In this document: one piece after another, positions 23,369 through 34,516 of the stretch
How the letters are laid out: each line of letters opens with the position of its first letter
How positions within the stretch are numbered: position 1 is the stretch's first letter
The notes under the pieces: generated by a model
Told to the model about the DNA's origin: nothing
What the model saw: the letters and a program-made list of their open reading frames with translations, nothing else
Databases searched by the model: none
Translations under genes and position numbers: made by a program
Origin: Dasypus novemcinctus
Taxonomy: Eukaryota > Chordata > Mammalia > Cingulata > Dasypodidae
NCBI RefSeq assembly: GCF_030445035.2
Contig: NC_080673.1
Span: forward strand, 175,813,216 to 175,877,215
Reading direction: 5' to 3'
DNA length: 64,000 nt

Positions 23369-24018
23369 TGTGTGAGTTTGAGTCATTTTCAGACCACAGA
23401 AAAGTATTAAATATGTTAAGATAATCCATTCCTGTGCTTGTAAGCTTATTTTTGTGGGATCTTTTTGTTAAATTGTTAGGTGATGTTATGAATAGATGAC
23501 TTTTGATTAGATAGATTCAGTTAAGGGACTTTGATTAGATTGTGGGGCCCAGAGTGGTCATAATTCTCTTCCTGGTATCTTTTATAAAAGGAAGATGAGG
23601 ACTAAGAGCAGACACACAGAAAAAAAAGTGCCACAGACAGAAAAACCCAAAAAAACTGGAATCAGCAAAGCACGGAAGCAAGGAAAGAGTCCCCTGAAAG
23701 GCTGACAGAAACAAGTTCCAAAGGAAAACAGAGGACATATGCCTGATCATCCAAACTCAAGCTCAGGGAGAAAGTGAGCTTCGAGGGAAATGCAAAGGCC
23801 TCAGCAGAGACCAGCTGGCATTGTGCCTTGCCATGTGGAAGGATTCCAGAATCACCAGCAGTTAACCTGTAGTGGGACAGTGTCTCTGATAATGCCTTAG
23901 TTTGGACATTTTCACAGTCTCAGATCTGGAGGTTTTTAACTTAATAAATTCTAATTATAAAAATGACCACATTTCTGGTATTTTGTATTGGCAACCTTTA
24001 GCAAACTAATACAGAAAT

Positions 24019-24034
24019 TGGTACCAGGAAAGTG
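24019..24034 (+). promoter_or_regulatory. tRNA-Leu-type primer binding site
   Basis: TGGTACCAGGAAAGTG starts five bases after the 5' LTR. It is the best match of the three MaLR primer sites here to a tRNA-Leu 3' end. Confidence 0.78.
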
Positions 24035-25878
24035 AAAGGCTGCTGCTGACACACATCAAAAATGTCAGAATGGTTTTATAAATGGGTAAAGGGTAAATAA
24101 TGGAAGGATTGTGAGGTACTTGATAGAAAAGACATACATTGCTTTGAAGAGACTGTTGTTGAAAATATGGACATTAAGGGTAATTCTGTCAAGACAGAAA
24201 TGATGACTGTGTCATTGCAAACTGGAAGGATGGTAATCCTTGGTTTAAAATAGCATAGAATTTGGCAAAATTGACTCCTGATATTAGATGGAAGACAGAT
24301 TTTGAAAGTAATGAGCTTGGACATTTAGCTAAGGAGATTCCGTACTAAATGTGGAAACTATGGCCTGGTTTCTCCTTGTATATTTTAGCAAAATGAAAGA
24401 GGAAAGGAATAAGCTAAGTTCTGAACTCCTAGACATAAGGAAACCAGAAATTGATGGTTTGGGAAATTTTGAACTTCTGGAAAATAAATTCGCAAAGGAT
24501 AGTGCCCCCCTGTGAGGATATAACTGAATATGGGATCATGCATGGGATCCTTGCAAATCAGGATTGGAAATGGAGTCAACCACGAAGGATTAGTGGAAAG
24601 TCTTACTGTCTGATGGCTTTGAACACTATTTCCCGCAGTCTAAACCAACAAGGTTTTTGTGTGTGTGAGATTTGTATAAACAAAACCATTGACAGGGATG
24701 GAAAAAAAGAGTGAAGGAAAAATGATTTCAAGGGAAAATACATGGAAGCTGAGGTCTGGACTTAAGACATATTCTCAGGTCAAGAGAGGAACCCCATCAA
24801 TGTGTGCAAAAAAGTGAGTATGCCCCAGTTTTGGAAGAGGGGGGCCTTGTTCCCCATTGTTCAGGTAGCATTACCCCAAGCTCCAGAAAGGGAAAGCTAC
24901 ATTCCCACTTGTTTGGGGAGAGTTAGGTCACTATCCCACTGTTCTGAGGGAGTTGAGTCTGTGTCTCAGAGATTGAGGAGAATGTGATCATCTCCCCAAT
25001 ATTGAAGGAGGGTGAGTTCTAGAACTAGGCCACTAACTAGATGATTCGTGATGGTAGAAATGAGAAATGGTGTTGGGCAAGCATGTGGAAGGGATGGACC
25101 CCTGTGAGGTCCTAAGGAGAAGAAGGCCTCATTCTATAGATGACTCTCAAACTTTGAAATCTAACAGAGTATGCTCTACAGTTTTATGGAACTGTTTGGA
25201 ACTTATGACTCCTGCTTTCCTTACAGAGTATCCCTATGGTAATGGAAATGTTTTTCTATGAATATCTCTCCTTTTTTAATTGGAGCAGATAACTTGTTTT
25301 CTAAATTTCACAGGTCAACAACCAGAGGGGAATTTTGTCCCAAGACAGACTGCATTCTCAGAATTGATTTTGGTGAGATTTTGTACTTAGCATTGTTACT
25401 GAAATGATTTAAGAATTTTTGAAATACTGTGATTGAATGAATGTATTTTGCATATGAAAAGAACACGTAGTTTTGAATTCCATAGAGTGGAATGTGCTGA
25501 TTTGAGTCTTTTGAGTCTTTTCTGCAGCCACCCCTTCCCCCCATTAAGTTCTTAAGCTCTAACTCATTCCTGTTCATGGAAACTTATTTATGGAGAACCT
25601 GTTGGTTAGATTCAGTTCAGGGACCTGTTGATTAGATCACCTCTGATTAGACTGCTTCAGTTAAGGGCCTTTAATCAAAATTAAAGATTATAGATTGCAG
25701 GACTCAGGGTGGTTGCTAATCCTCTTACTGGAGTCCTTTATAAATGGAGGATGAGGACAAAAAGCAGGGGAAAATAGAAAAAAGTTCCAAAGACAGCCAA
25801 ATCCCAAGAGGCTGGAATCAGCAGAACAGAGACATGGAAAGAGGTCCCCAAGAGGCTGTAAGAGACAAGACTCACAGG

Positions 25879-26199
25879 AATTTTGCAAAATTCTCTCCTA
25901 CTTTAGAACAAAGAATGCCTTTCTTCCAATTTTCAATAACACATTCATCATTTTCTTCTATGGCATCATTGGAAATAACTTTAACACCTATAGTTCTATG
26001 AAAAGTCTTTTCAGTGCAATCTAGAATTTTTGTATCAAGTATCTCACAATTCCTCAGGTCTCTACCCATTACACAATTCCACATTTTTAGTAGTTTTCAT
26101 TGCAACAACCCACTGTCAGATATCAAAAAGTATTTGTTTCCATGCTGCTAAATAACATACAGGGGTTACTTAACAATGGAAATTTACAGACTCCTAATT
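25879..26199 (-). repeat. Inverted MaLR LTR/internal fragment inside the 3' LTR
   Basis: Read on the minus strand, this 321-bp segment goes from LTR 3' end text ('aaatttccattgtta', complement of 26162-26190) through a decayed primer site ('tttgatatctgacagtg') into the internal 5' region. There a 70-aa minus frame (25872-26084) matches the 100-aa ORF at 10153: it has NCEILDTKILDCTEKT and WKKGILCSKVGENF. The surrounding 3' LTR is colinear on both sides, so this piece was inserted or inverted into it. Confidence 0.75.
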
Positions 26200-26395
26200 T
26201 TGAAGGAGAAGCTGGGGGAGAAGCCAGAATCTTGAAGTCTATTGAACCCAAAAAACAAAGAAGTCACTGCCACATGCATTCCCATGTGACAGAAAAAACA
26301 ACCAAAGATCACAGCAGCTAGCCTCAAAATGACAAAACTTTTCAGGGAGAAAGCATCACATTACTAATGCTTCCATTTTGTACTTCTCTCAGCCA

Positions 26396-26830
26396 ATAAA
26401 TAAGTGAAAGGATAAACAAAATTTGGTACATCCCCTTAATGGTATATAATATAGGAAAAACAAAAAAAGGAATAAGCCATTGAGTTAAAAAAAAAAGAAA
26501 TGGAGGAATCTTAATACATATTGCTAAATGAAAGAAGCTTGTCTGAAAAGGCTACAACCTATATGATTCCAACAATATGATATTCTATAAAAGGCAAAAC
26601 TATAGAGACACTAAATGTGCCAGTGGTTAGCTTCCAGATCGAAGTGGGAGAATGAAATGCTAAACAGGTGATGTGCATGGAATTATTTAAGTTAGTGAAA
26701 ATATTCTGTGTGATGCTGTACTGATGGAGACTTAACATGATGCTTTTGTCAAAATTTATACAACTTTACGGTACAGATAGACTTTAATGTATGTACGTTT
26801 TTAAAAAAATAATTTGAAAGGTGAGGTGCA
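26396..26830 (+). mobile_element. L1M 3' UTR, sense
   Basis: 'ggataaacaaaatttggtaca', 'ttgctaaatgaaagaagcttgtctgaaaaggc', 'gtgccagtggttagcttcc' and 'caaaatttatacaactttacggtacagatagacttta' follow the order of a standard old L1 3' UTR in the sense direction. It ends in an A-rich run at 26808-26820. Confidence 0.75.
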
Positions 26831-28201
26831 AGATAGAAATGCTGATTATAACAAAAATATCTAACTGAATTAGAAATATATGAAATAGCCTCACAGGAGA
26901 AGGAGCAGGGCCTATATATCTTTGGAAATGTGTGGAGTCTGTAAGACTAAAGGCAAAAGAAGGTGCAAATAGTAAATGACTCTAATTGATAAAGTTGTTT
27001 CCCACATGGCTATGGATTGGCAATTCTGATACTGATATAAATATGCTGGAATTGAATAATTAGGTAAATGGGTAATAAATAATGGAAGCCAGGTTTCTTA
27101 ATGTTGGAGTAGGAATTTACTGATAATGAAGATTATGGGGCTAAAATGATCTATTTGTATAGTTTCATGTTGGAGACATAAATTTGTACTCATGTTTATT
27201 TTTATTGTGAGACAAGAGGTTACATATGTATATAGATGTAGGTTATAATATACACACATATATTTCCATGTTCTGTAGGCTGAGAGACTCTGAGAGCAAT
27301 AAAATAAAGAAATAAAAGGATCCATAGTTCCTTGAAGAAATGGCTGATTTTAAGACTGAAACAGGAAATATGCAAGATTAATTTGGAGCATCTTGCAGTG
27401 CCATAAAGTAACCAAATGCTAAAAATAAATAAATACAAGAAATACAAGAAAGAGAGAGAAAATAAGCACACATGATAATGATGAGGGGATTTTAAAGGGA
27501 CATCCTTTGCCAAAGGGACATCAGGAGCCAACTGAAAAAGCTCCTAATGCTTTTAAGCAAAAAATAAATAAATATTTCATTATAAGCCAAAGTATAAATA
27601 AATATCCAAGAGTTCATATTGATATAAATGAAACAATTTTGTTCTCCAGAAAATCACATCCTTAAAGTTAGTCCATTCCTACAGGTATCCTATTGTGGGT
27701 GAGATCTTTTGATTATATTACTTTAATTAGGGCCAAGGTTGGACCTTAATTTTTTTTACTGAGGTCCTTTATAAATGGGATGAATATGGATAGAGAAGCA
27801 GAGAGAAAGCCATGGACATCAGAAGCTGAAAGCAGTGAAATCAGGAGAAGTGAGAGACCAGCAAATGTTGCCGTGTGCTTTGTTATGTGACAGAGGAAGG
27901 CAGGATCTCTGGAAGACAGTTTTCAGGTAGAAAGTAATGTCCTGATCTGGAAACTTTCATGGCCTCAGAATTATAGGTCTGTAAACCAACAAATTTCCAT
28001 TGTTAAAAGTCAACCTATTTCTGGTATATTGCATTTCAGCAGACTACTAGACTAAAACATATTTTGGTACCAGAAATGTGAAGTGCTGCTATTGCAAATA
28101 CCAATATGTAGAAACAACTTATTGATTCGGTATATGGAAAGAATTGTGAGGCACTTGATAGAAGAGGCCTAGGTTGCTTTGCAGAAATTTTTCATGTAAA
28201 T

Positions 28202-28420
28202 ATGGAAACTAGAGGTACTCCTGATGAAGACAGAAATGATAAATGTATCAATACAAACTGGAAGAAAGGCACCGTTTGTTTTAAAGTGGCAGAGAACTTG
28301 ATAAAATTGTGTTCTGATATCAGAAGGAAAGCCGGATTTAAAAATGAAGTACTTGGATATTTAGCTGGGAGATTTCCAAACAACCAAATGTGGAAAATGT
28401 GGCCCAACTTCTCCTTGTAG
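28202..28420 (+). pseudogene. Decayed MaLR internal frame
   Basis: A 72-codon remnant aligned by eye to residues about 35-100 of the frame at 10153-10455: N-x-x-WKKGTVCFKVAENLIKL, then a basic stretch and a G-x-LAG motif. Its start lies inside the ancestral frame, so it is a truncated relic rather than a gene. Confidence 0.55.
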
Positions 28421-30415
28421 CTTACAGTAAAATGTGAAAGGAAAAGGATAAACTGCAATCCCAGACACAAAGAAACCAGAAATTTTGGGGTTGGAAGATT
28501 CTGAGCTTCTGCAAAACGAGTCTCCGGAGAATGGTGCACCGTGTAAACATTTAACTGAACATGGAACCAGTCAGCTTTTAGTGCAACTTGGCATTGGAAA
28601 TGCAGTTATCCAGAAAGCATTTGTAGAAAGTCCTATTATCTGACAGTTTGGACCCCTGTGTTCTACATGGGAAATTGACAACCTTTTTGCAAGATATGTA
28701 TGAATGAAAATACTTCCAGCCTGGACTAAAAGTGACAGAAAAGGGATAGATTGAAGAAAAAATTATTTCAAAGGTAAAATCATGGAGTCTGAGGTCTGAA
28801 CTGAAGATATTTTCTTGGGCCAAGAGATCACCCCACCCCTATTTGTGAAAAGGGTGAGTTTGCCTTGGCACTTTAAGAAGGCAGGTATTCTGCAGCATTG
28901 TACAGAAAGAGTGTCACCACTCCAGGTCTCTCAGAAACCTGGAGATTGTGAAGAGCTTAGCTGTCACCTAGATGTTTGATGAGTGTGGAGCTGAGAGCAT
29001 GACTGTAGTACAGGGCTTCGGAAAGGATGGGGCTTCTGTTCCATCAGGCCTAGAGCACAGAGGACAGGTTATGGTATTCCACAGATGACTCCAGACTTTG
29101 AAACGTAGTGAAGTATGTCCAGAGATTTGGAAATGTTTGTTACTTGCAACCCCCAGTTTCCTTCCAAATTCCCATTGCAATGGGAATATTTATCCTATAA
29201 CTGCCCTCTTTTGTATATTGTGAGCAGATACCTTGTTCTAAGTTTTCACAGGTACATACACAGTCTGAGGGGAATTGTACCTAAGGATGGACTAAACTTA
29301 TAACTATTTTGATGAGACTTTGTAATTAATATTTGTATAGAAATAATTTAAGGCTTTTGAAATATTGTGATGGAATGAATGTGTTTGCATATGGAAAGAA
29401 CACATCTTTTTGGAGTTCAGAGGGTAGAATGTGGTAGTTTTAGAATGTGTGTACCCCCCAAAAAAATCATTTTCTGAAAGCTGGTAAATTCCTGTGGGTG
29501 TGAATTTATTATTGGTAGGACCTTTTGATTAGTTACTTCAGTTAAGGAATCATGATCCAGGGTGGGTTTTAATCCTTTTACTGGAGTCCTTAACAAGTGT
29601 GATGAATATGGAGAGAAAGAAAGAGAAAGCCACAGAGGCAGAGAGAAATCTATGGAAGCCAGAAGCTGAAAGGAATGAAACCTAGGAAAGGGAGAGACCA
29701 ACAGATCCTACCATGTGCCTTGCCGTGAGACAGTGGAGTTCAGGATCACTGACAACTGGTCTTCATGAAGAAAGAATCACCTGACAATTCCTTGATTTGG
29801 ACATTTTCACAGCCTCAGCACTATAAGCTTGTGAGCTAATAAATTCCCATTATTAAAAGTCAACCTATTTCTATTATAGCAGAGTGGTACCTCAGTTCTC
29901 ATCATTAAATGGTTCCAGGAGGCACAACGAAAAATGATGAGTACCAAACAAAATTTTCCCATAAGGAATAATGTAATTAAATTTAATGTACTCCAAAACC
30001 AAAGATAATGCACATTTTAAGGCAATATGTGAAAAAAAAATAAGGTTGTAAACATCATTACTTTACATGAGAAGTAAACCTTAAAAATCAATAAATACTT
30101 AGGTTAAATAAAATTAAAACTTCGTTTTACCTCTACTGAGAAGAGTCCATGGCTTAATGGGATGGTGGGAGGAGGGTAATGAGAAGAGGTTACATGGATT
30201 GTGGCTTGGAATTAGAGTCCCCCTCCTAAAAAACATCAGGCACTTGAACTTCAGGTATTCTTTCTCTTTCCTGTCTTTTTTCAACTTGCACCACAGTATC
30301 TGATATACTCTTTGTCACCTTAACTAAGAACTTATCCTATGAAGACTGCTTCTGTCTTCTTTTTAGAATCCTTCAAAATTGTGAAATTGTTTGGTCATTC
30401 AATAAATTCATATTT

Positions 30416-30673
30416 CTACTTTTCAGAACTTTGTCTGGATGGTACTTCTCTACAAGATTTTGAACTTCTGCCCATTTTGCACATATCTCTTTTATCAAGG
30501 AACTGAGGATATCCTCCCTCAGTAGGCTTGAGTTTTAAGTCCACACTAGCATTCCCACACAACAGTAGAGTGAGCCTGTCCTTCATTGTTTTGTGGCCTA
30601 GTAATGCCTTCTCCTCTTTTGTGATGTAGATTCTACTCTGCATTTCTTTTCCAAAAACCTCCAGTTTCATCAC
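30416..30673 (-). pseudogene. Tigger transposase fragment (DDE-domain part)
   Basis: An 85-codon open remnant. IYITKEEKALLGHKTMKDR followed by LTLLLCGNASVDLKLKP is characteristic of the Tigger/JRK-like DDE superfamily domain. The frame is lost downstream ('TEGGYPQFLDKRD' is not family-like), indicating a frameshift. Confidence 0.8.
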
Positions 30674-30875
30674 AGTTAAAAATTTGGTGGGGAATAAAAC
30701 CTTCAGCCTCTATGTAGTCTTGAAATTCATTGATGAATTAATTATCAGCCTTTCTTTTAGCACTTACTGCCTCACCATGCCTCACACTCTATGGATACTG
30801 GTCCTCTTTTAAAATTATCAAACCATCAGTGGCTGGCCTTACAAACTTTAGCACTGTCCTTACCCAGTTCAGATT

Positions 30876-31617
30876 TGTTTTTATTTTTTATTTTATTTTT
30901 ATTTTATTTTTTAAGATTTAGACATCATTTATTTATTTTTTCACTCTAATCTATATTTTATTCCTCCATCCTGTGGACCCTGGGTTGGTGGTGTCCAATC
31001 CTCCTCTATATCAAGAGGGGGCTTAGATCCCACATGGTTGATGGATGTGATTCTCCTGCTTGGAGTTGTAAGCACTCTTGGCTCCCTGGTGTGGTGGTTG
31101 ACTGTCTTCACCTCCCTATTAGCTGATCTGGGTAAGTCCAACAAACCAGAGAGTAGGATTTGCAACTCTGCTGAGGCGCAGGGCCCAGCTGGCACATGGC
31201 CAATCCAGAGATTGAAGTCTCCTGGGTATATACCAATGCCAGTACCGACCACAGGTTCAGTAAAAGTGACAGAAGAGGCATGTGTAGAGAGGTCACATCT
31301 GAGTCCAACTCCATCACATTCAGGAACACAAATTCCAAAGTAAGACCCACTGACAAGGCACTGACCTCCAGAGTCAACTGCCATGACTGTAGAACCTGTG
31401 TGTCTCCATTGTCCTCTGGAGCACCAGTACCTGGGGTTATATCTATTTTGGCTGTCTCTGGGATCCTGCTGAGGTGTGCATAAATGCGACCCCTCTGATG
31501 ACCTCCTGACTCCTTTTTGAAGACTCTTAGCCATATAAACTCATTTGTCTTTACCATTTCCCCCTTTTATTCAAGGTTTCTTTCTAATTGCATCACCAGT
31601 TAGTGATTGGTAGCAAT
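30876..31617 (-). mobile_element. Xenarthran-type L1 3' end with internal deletion
   Basis: Flanked by a 7-bp duplication, tcagatt (30869-30875 and 31618-31624). It begins with a T-rich tail, then jumps directly to 'cactctaatctatattttattcc', skipping about 400 bp that lie between these points in the copy at 9098-9616. It then continues colinearly to 31617. It inserted in the Tigger transposase region. The overlapping frames of 197 aa (30941-31534 -), 149 aa (31108-31557 -) and 101 aa (31038-31343 +) all lie within this L1 3' UTR. Confidence 0.85.
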
Positions 31618-31808
31618 CAGATTAGCTTTTCAAAAGATTGGCATGCAACACTTGCTTTTCCATGTATCATTGCTTCCGATACACTATTGTCCACTAACTG
31701 CTTCTCATTTACCCAAATTATTAACAGCTTTTGAACTTCCTCTAGTGTTTGGGAATGCTGCTTTGTTACTACTTTAACTCCTTTCACAACATCAGCTTTT
31801 TTTATCAC
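31617..31808 (-). pseudogene. Tigger transposase fragment (DNA-binding part)
   Basis: 63 codons include QTLEEVQKLLIIWVNEKQ followed by an SEAMIHGKA helix, matching the CENP-B/Tigger helix-turn-helix region. It was separated from the DDE part by the L1 insertion. Confidence 0.75.
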
Positions 31809-32810
31809 TTCTTTTTCTTAATGATGTTGGAGACCATTGTTATAGGTAAACCATATATCCTAGCAAGATCAGTAATGGGAATACCTCTCTCATATTTATC
31901 TATTATTTCTTTTTTTGCCCAATGGTGGTGCAAAAGAATTTTCTTTTCTGCTCAGTGCTATTAATGTTCATTTTCTTAGGACATATGAAGAGAAAAAAAA
32001 GTGTAAAAATACACAAAATGACAATTGAGCTAAGATAGTACCACAATGGATGTGCACAGGTCAATAGCTACAGCATAACTAATGTGTGACTCTTTGTTTC
32101 AGCTGGAACGGGTAGTAAGTCATGAGGACACCAACACTGACAAGTTCTAGCTTGCGCATTGAGAACCAAACGATTGATGAGTACTGAGACAAAATTTTCA
32201 TGTCAAAATGCATTGAGTACCAAATTTATGTTTCAAAGCAGTTGAGTATCAAGGTATGACTGTATATTGCATTTCAGCAGCCTAGCAGACTTACAACAGA
32301 GTGGTAGTAGAAAGACCTCTATTGCAGAGTAACTCCAATCAATTTGTGTAGATGTTATGCCTTCAGGAAGATGTAACATTATTCCCCACTCCTCAGTGCA
32401 AACTGCAAATAGTGATTTCCTTGATTTCATTCCGAAGAGCATAGGATGGAATAGGTGAAAAAAGAGTAACTTTACATTAGAGGAGTCCAACAAACCCTAC
32501 ATTAGTCAGGTAGATATAAAATGTGATAAATCATGTTGATAGTATTGACCCTTTTTATGAGGTGATAAAAATGGCACTTTCGTCTTTGGTCTTTCTCCCA
32601 CAAAAAAGCATGACCCTGTATAATCATGGAAAAAAAATTCCAAGAGAGGGGCAACATACAAAATAACTGTCCAGCAATCCTCAAAACTGACAAAGTCATC
32701 AAAGAAAGTCCAAGAACTTGTCACAGCCAAGAGGAGCCTAAAGAGATATGATAACTAAATATAATATGGTTTCCTGAACGGTATTTTGGTACACTAAAAG
32801 GAAATTAGGG

Positions 32811-33064
32811 ATGAGAAATGGTTGTGACTCAAGCAATTGAGCTCCCGTTTACCATATGGAGGACCTGGATTCAATCCCCAGGACCTCCTGGCATAAAAAT
32901 AAAAAAGGCATTCCAGACAGGTGTGGAGAGGTGCAGGCCCCCAGGCAGTGCAGAGAGTGCAGAGAGGTACACCCCACAAAGTAAAGGGATGCACCAAAAA
33001 GACAATGATGCAACCAGATAGGAAAAAATAAATAAAATAAAATAATAACATAAAAGGAAAAACA
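32811..33064 (+). mobile_element. DAS-type tRNA-derived SINE
   Basis: The 5' part is tRNA-like: A-box region 'tgactcaagcaattgagc' and B box GGATTCAATCC (32867-32877). It is followed by the DAS body ('gtgcagagaggtacacccc', 'gacaatgatgcaacca') and an A-rich tail. The flanking duplication is gaaattaggg (32801-32810 and 33065-33074). It inserted in the L1ME tail. DAS SINEs are a hallmark of armadillo and related xenarthran genomes, which is the main basis for the taxon call. Confidence 0.85.
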
Positions 33065-33275
33065 GAAATTAGGGGAAAACTAAGGAAATCTGGGTAACAT
33101 AGATTTTAGTTAATAATGTGTCATTATTCATATTTTTAAAAATATACCATTCTAATATAATATATTAGTAAGTGGGGAAACTGAGTCTAAGAAACCCTAT
33201 CTTCTCAATTATTTGTGAACCTAATGCTGTTCTAAAAGTAAAGTTTATTTTTAAAATTAATTTTTAAAAATTGAA

Positions 33276-34516
33276 AAACAAATCAAAGCAAACTTCCAGA
33301 AAAGCCTAATATCAAAGCTTTCCTTACCAAACTGATTTAAAACTGCTCCTTGTCCCCAGCTTTGGTTTCACTCTAGTCTGACTTAAAGACTGGAGGCAAG
33401 CTTGGCTTCTTTGCTACTTGTTTTCCACGATTTCATAGCCACTCACTTTGTTGCCTATACCTTCTCTAAGGTAAGAATGAAAAAGAATGATAAAAGTGAT
33501 GAGTGATAAAATTCTGACATTTAGAGGATCATGAAAGAGGGAGGAATTTGAGGTGGCAAAAGGAAAGATTATTTGCAGTAAAAAAAAATTGGACAACTGT
33601 ATATGTGGCCAGTAAGTAATGGATATATAAAGAGGCATTTAGCTAAGGGTCATCTAGTAAATTAATTTGGGCCTCACTGAGACTTCCTTTTTGGGGTTGA
33701 TGTTTCTCTCCCTTCTTGCCCATATATACACACCAGCACATGTGAGCGTGGCCTGCAAACCATTCACACCTAGACTCTTCAGAAATTACCTTCATCTGTC
33801 AGGAACTACTCTGCCTAGAGTTGCCTGGTGGAGTATGCTACTCCCCTACGGGGTACCACATGTCAGTGACTGTTTAACATGGGTTGTAAAGGCCCCCTTG
33901 CCTCAAGACAGAACAACCAATTAGTGTCTCAGCTCTCCTTGTGATCAGAATGCTGCTAGATTTTGGCTCACTCCACAGTTTTGCTTAGGCTCGCCCCCTG
34001 TGCTACCCCCTCCCTTAAATCTGTACAAGTTTCACCTTAGAACTCTTCCTGAAAAGCAAAAGAGTGCCTTGGCCTTTGCACTTGCCTCTCCTTTTGTTCA
34101 TTGCTGTGTTCCTTCATTTTATGAAAATTAAATAAATGTCTATGATGAAAGCCAACTTACCTCTTCAAACTGAGTTTTTCATGGCCTTCACTAAAAACAA
34201 ATCTTAGAAGTACACTGCTATTTTTAGTGAGAAAGAAAATTTTAAGAAGAATAACTTAGTTAACCTTGTTATCTTAGCAGGAAATGTTACAAGTATATTT
34301 CTTTATATAAATAAATATATAATTATCCATTTCTATTTGCTACATATAATAATCTCAATGTAAGACTGAAAATATATGGCATATACTGTTACAACATAAA
34401 TATATAAATATATATTAATAAAATAATACAATTACACAGTCAAAATATTAATTTATATATTACAATATAAAGGACATTTTCTTCATTATTTCTAAATCCA
34501 TATAGTTTTCTGCTAT
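33276..34516. other. Unannotated DNA including a GC-richer block
   Basis: 33660-34160 is richer in GC than its surroundings and ends 'atgaaaattaaataaatgtc', resembling a polyadenylation context. It could be an unrecognised LTR or a 3' UTR-like sequence. The 85-aa frame at 33667-33924 is not recognisable. 34240-34500 is AT-rich. Confidence 0.35.

Larger units (their letters stand above)
23369..26395 (+). mobile_element. MaLR-type provirus with a rearranged 3' LTR
   Basis: The 5' LTR is 23369-24013, ending CAAACTAATACA. A tRNA-Leu-like primer site (TGGTACCAGGAAAGTG, 24019-24034) follows. The 1.46-kb internal region runs to a purine tract (catagagtggaa, 25481-25492), and the 3' LTR starts TGTGCTGATTTGAG at 25493. 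The 3' LTR is interrupted at 25879-26199 by an inverted piece of MaLR LTR plus internal sequence, resumes at 26200 and appears cut short near 26395. It has the same internal landmarks as the 9617 provirus but all frames are broken. Confidence 0.82.
29880..32262 (-). mobile_element. Tigger (pogo-like) DNA transposon
   Basis: Terminal inverted repeats: left CAGAGTGGTACCTCAG, and the right end as complement CAGTCATACCTTGATAC. TA flanks both ends, the usual pogo/Tc1-mariner target. Two minus-strand frames are transposase remnants: 31617-31808 (QTLEEVQKLLIIWVNEKQ, the DNA-binding half of Tigger/CENP-B-like proteins) and 30416-30673 (ITKEEKALLGHKTMKDRLTLLL, part of the DDE domain). Stops and frameshifts abound and an L1 sits at 30876-31617, so it is dead. 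It splits the 3' LTR of a MaLR provirus. Confidence 0.88.
27636..32298 (+). mobile_element. MaLR-type provirus containing a Tigger transposon
   Basis: The 5' LTR (about 27636-28061) is decayed at its start and ends GACTAAAACA. The primer site TGGTACCAGAAATGTG begins at 28069. The internal region runs to a purine tract before 29430. The 3' LTR starts TGTGGTAGTTTTAGAATG (29430), is split at 29878 by a Tigger element, and finishes at 32265-32298 ('ttgcatttcagcagcctagcagacttacaaca'). The internal frame at 28202-28420 is the homologue of the 100-aa MaLR ORF (shared CFKVAENL). It is embedded in L1ME sequence that resumes on both sides. Confidence 0.82.
26831..33275 (+). mobile_element. L1ME-type 3' UTR, sense, hosting nested insertions
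   Basis: Pieces at 26831-27635 ('gacatcaggagccaactgaaaaagctcctaatgct'), 32299-32810 ('agagtaactttacattagaggagtcc', 'aataactgtccagcaatcctcaaaactg', 'acagccaagaggagcctaaagagatatgataactaaat') and 33065-33275 ('aggaaatctgggtaacatagattttagttaataatg', 'ctaaaagtaaagttt') assemble in the order of an L1ME 3' end. A MaLR provirus (27636-32298) and a SINE (32811-33064) interrupt it. It has no coding capacity. Confidence 0.8.

Noticed and set aside
31038..31557. Overlapping 101-, 149- and 197-aa frames as host genes
   Set aside because: All lie inside an L1 3' UTR that recurs at several places in the window, on both strands and without start context or domain. Kept only as a question about the L1 3' UTR.
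32824..32880. tRNA gene
   Set aside because: The A- and B-box-like sequence belongs to a tRNA-derived SINE with an A-rich tail and target duplications.
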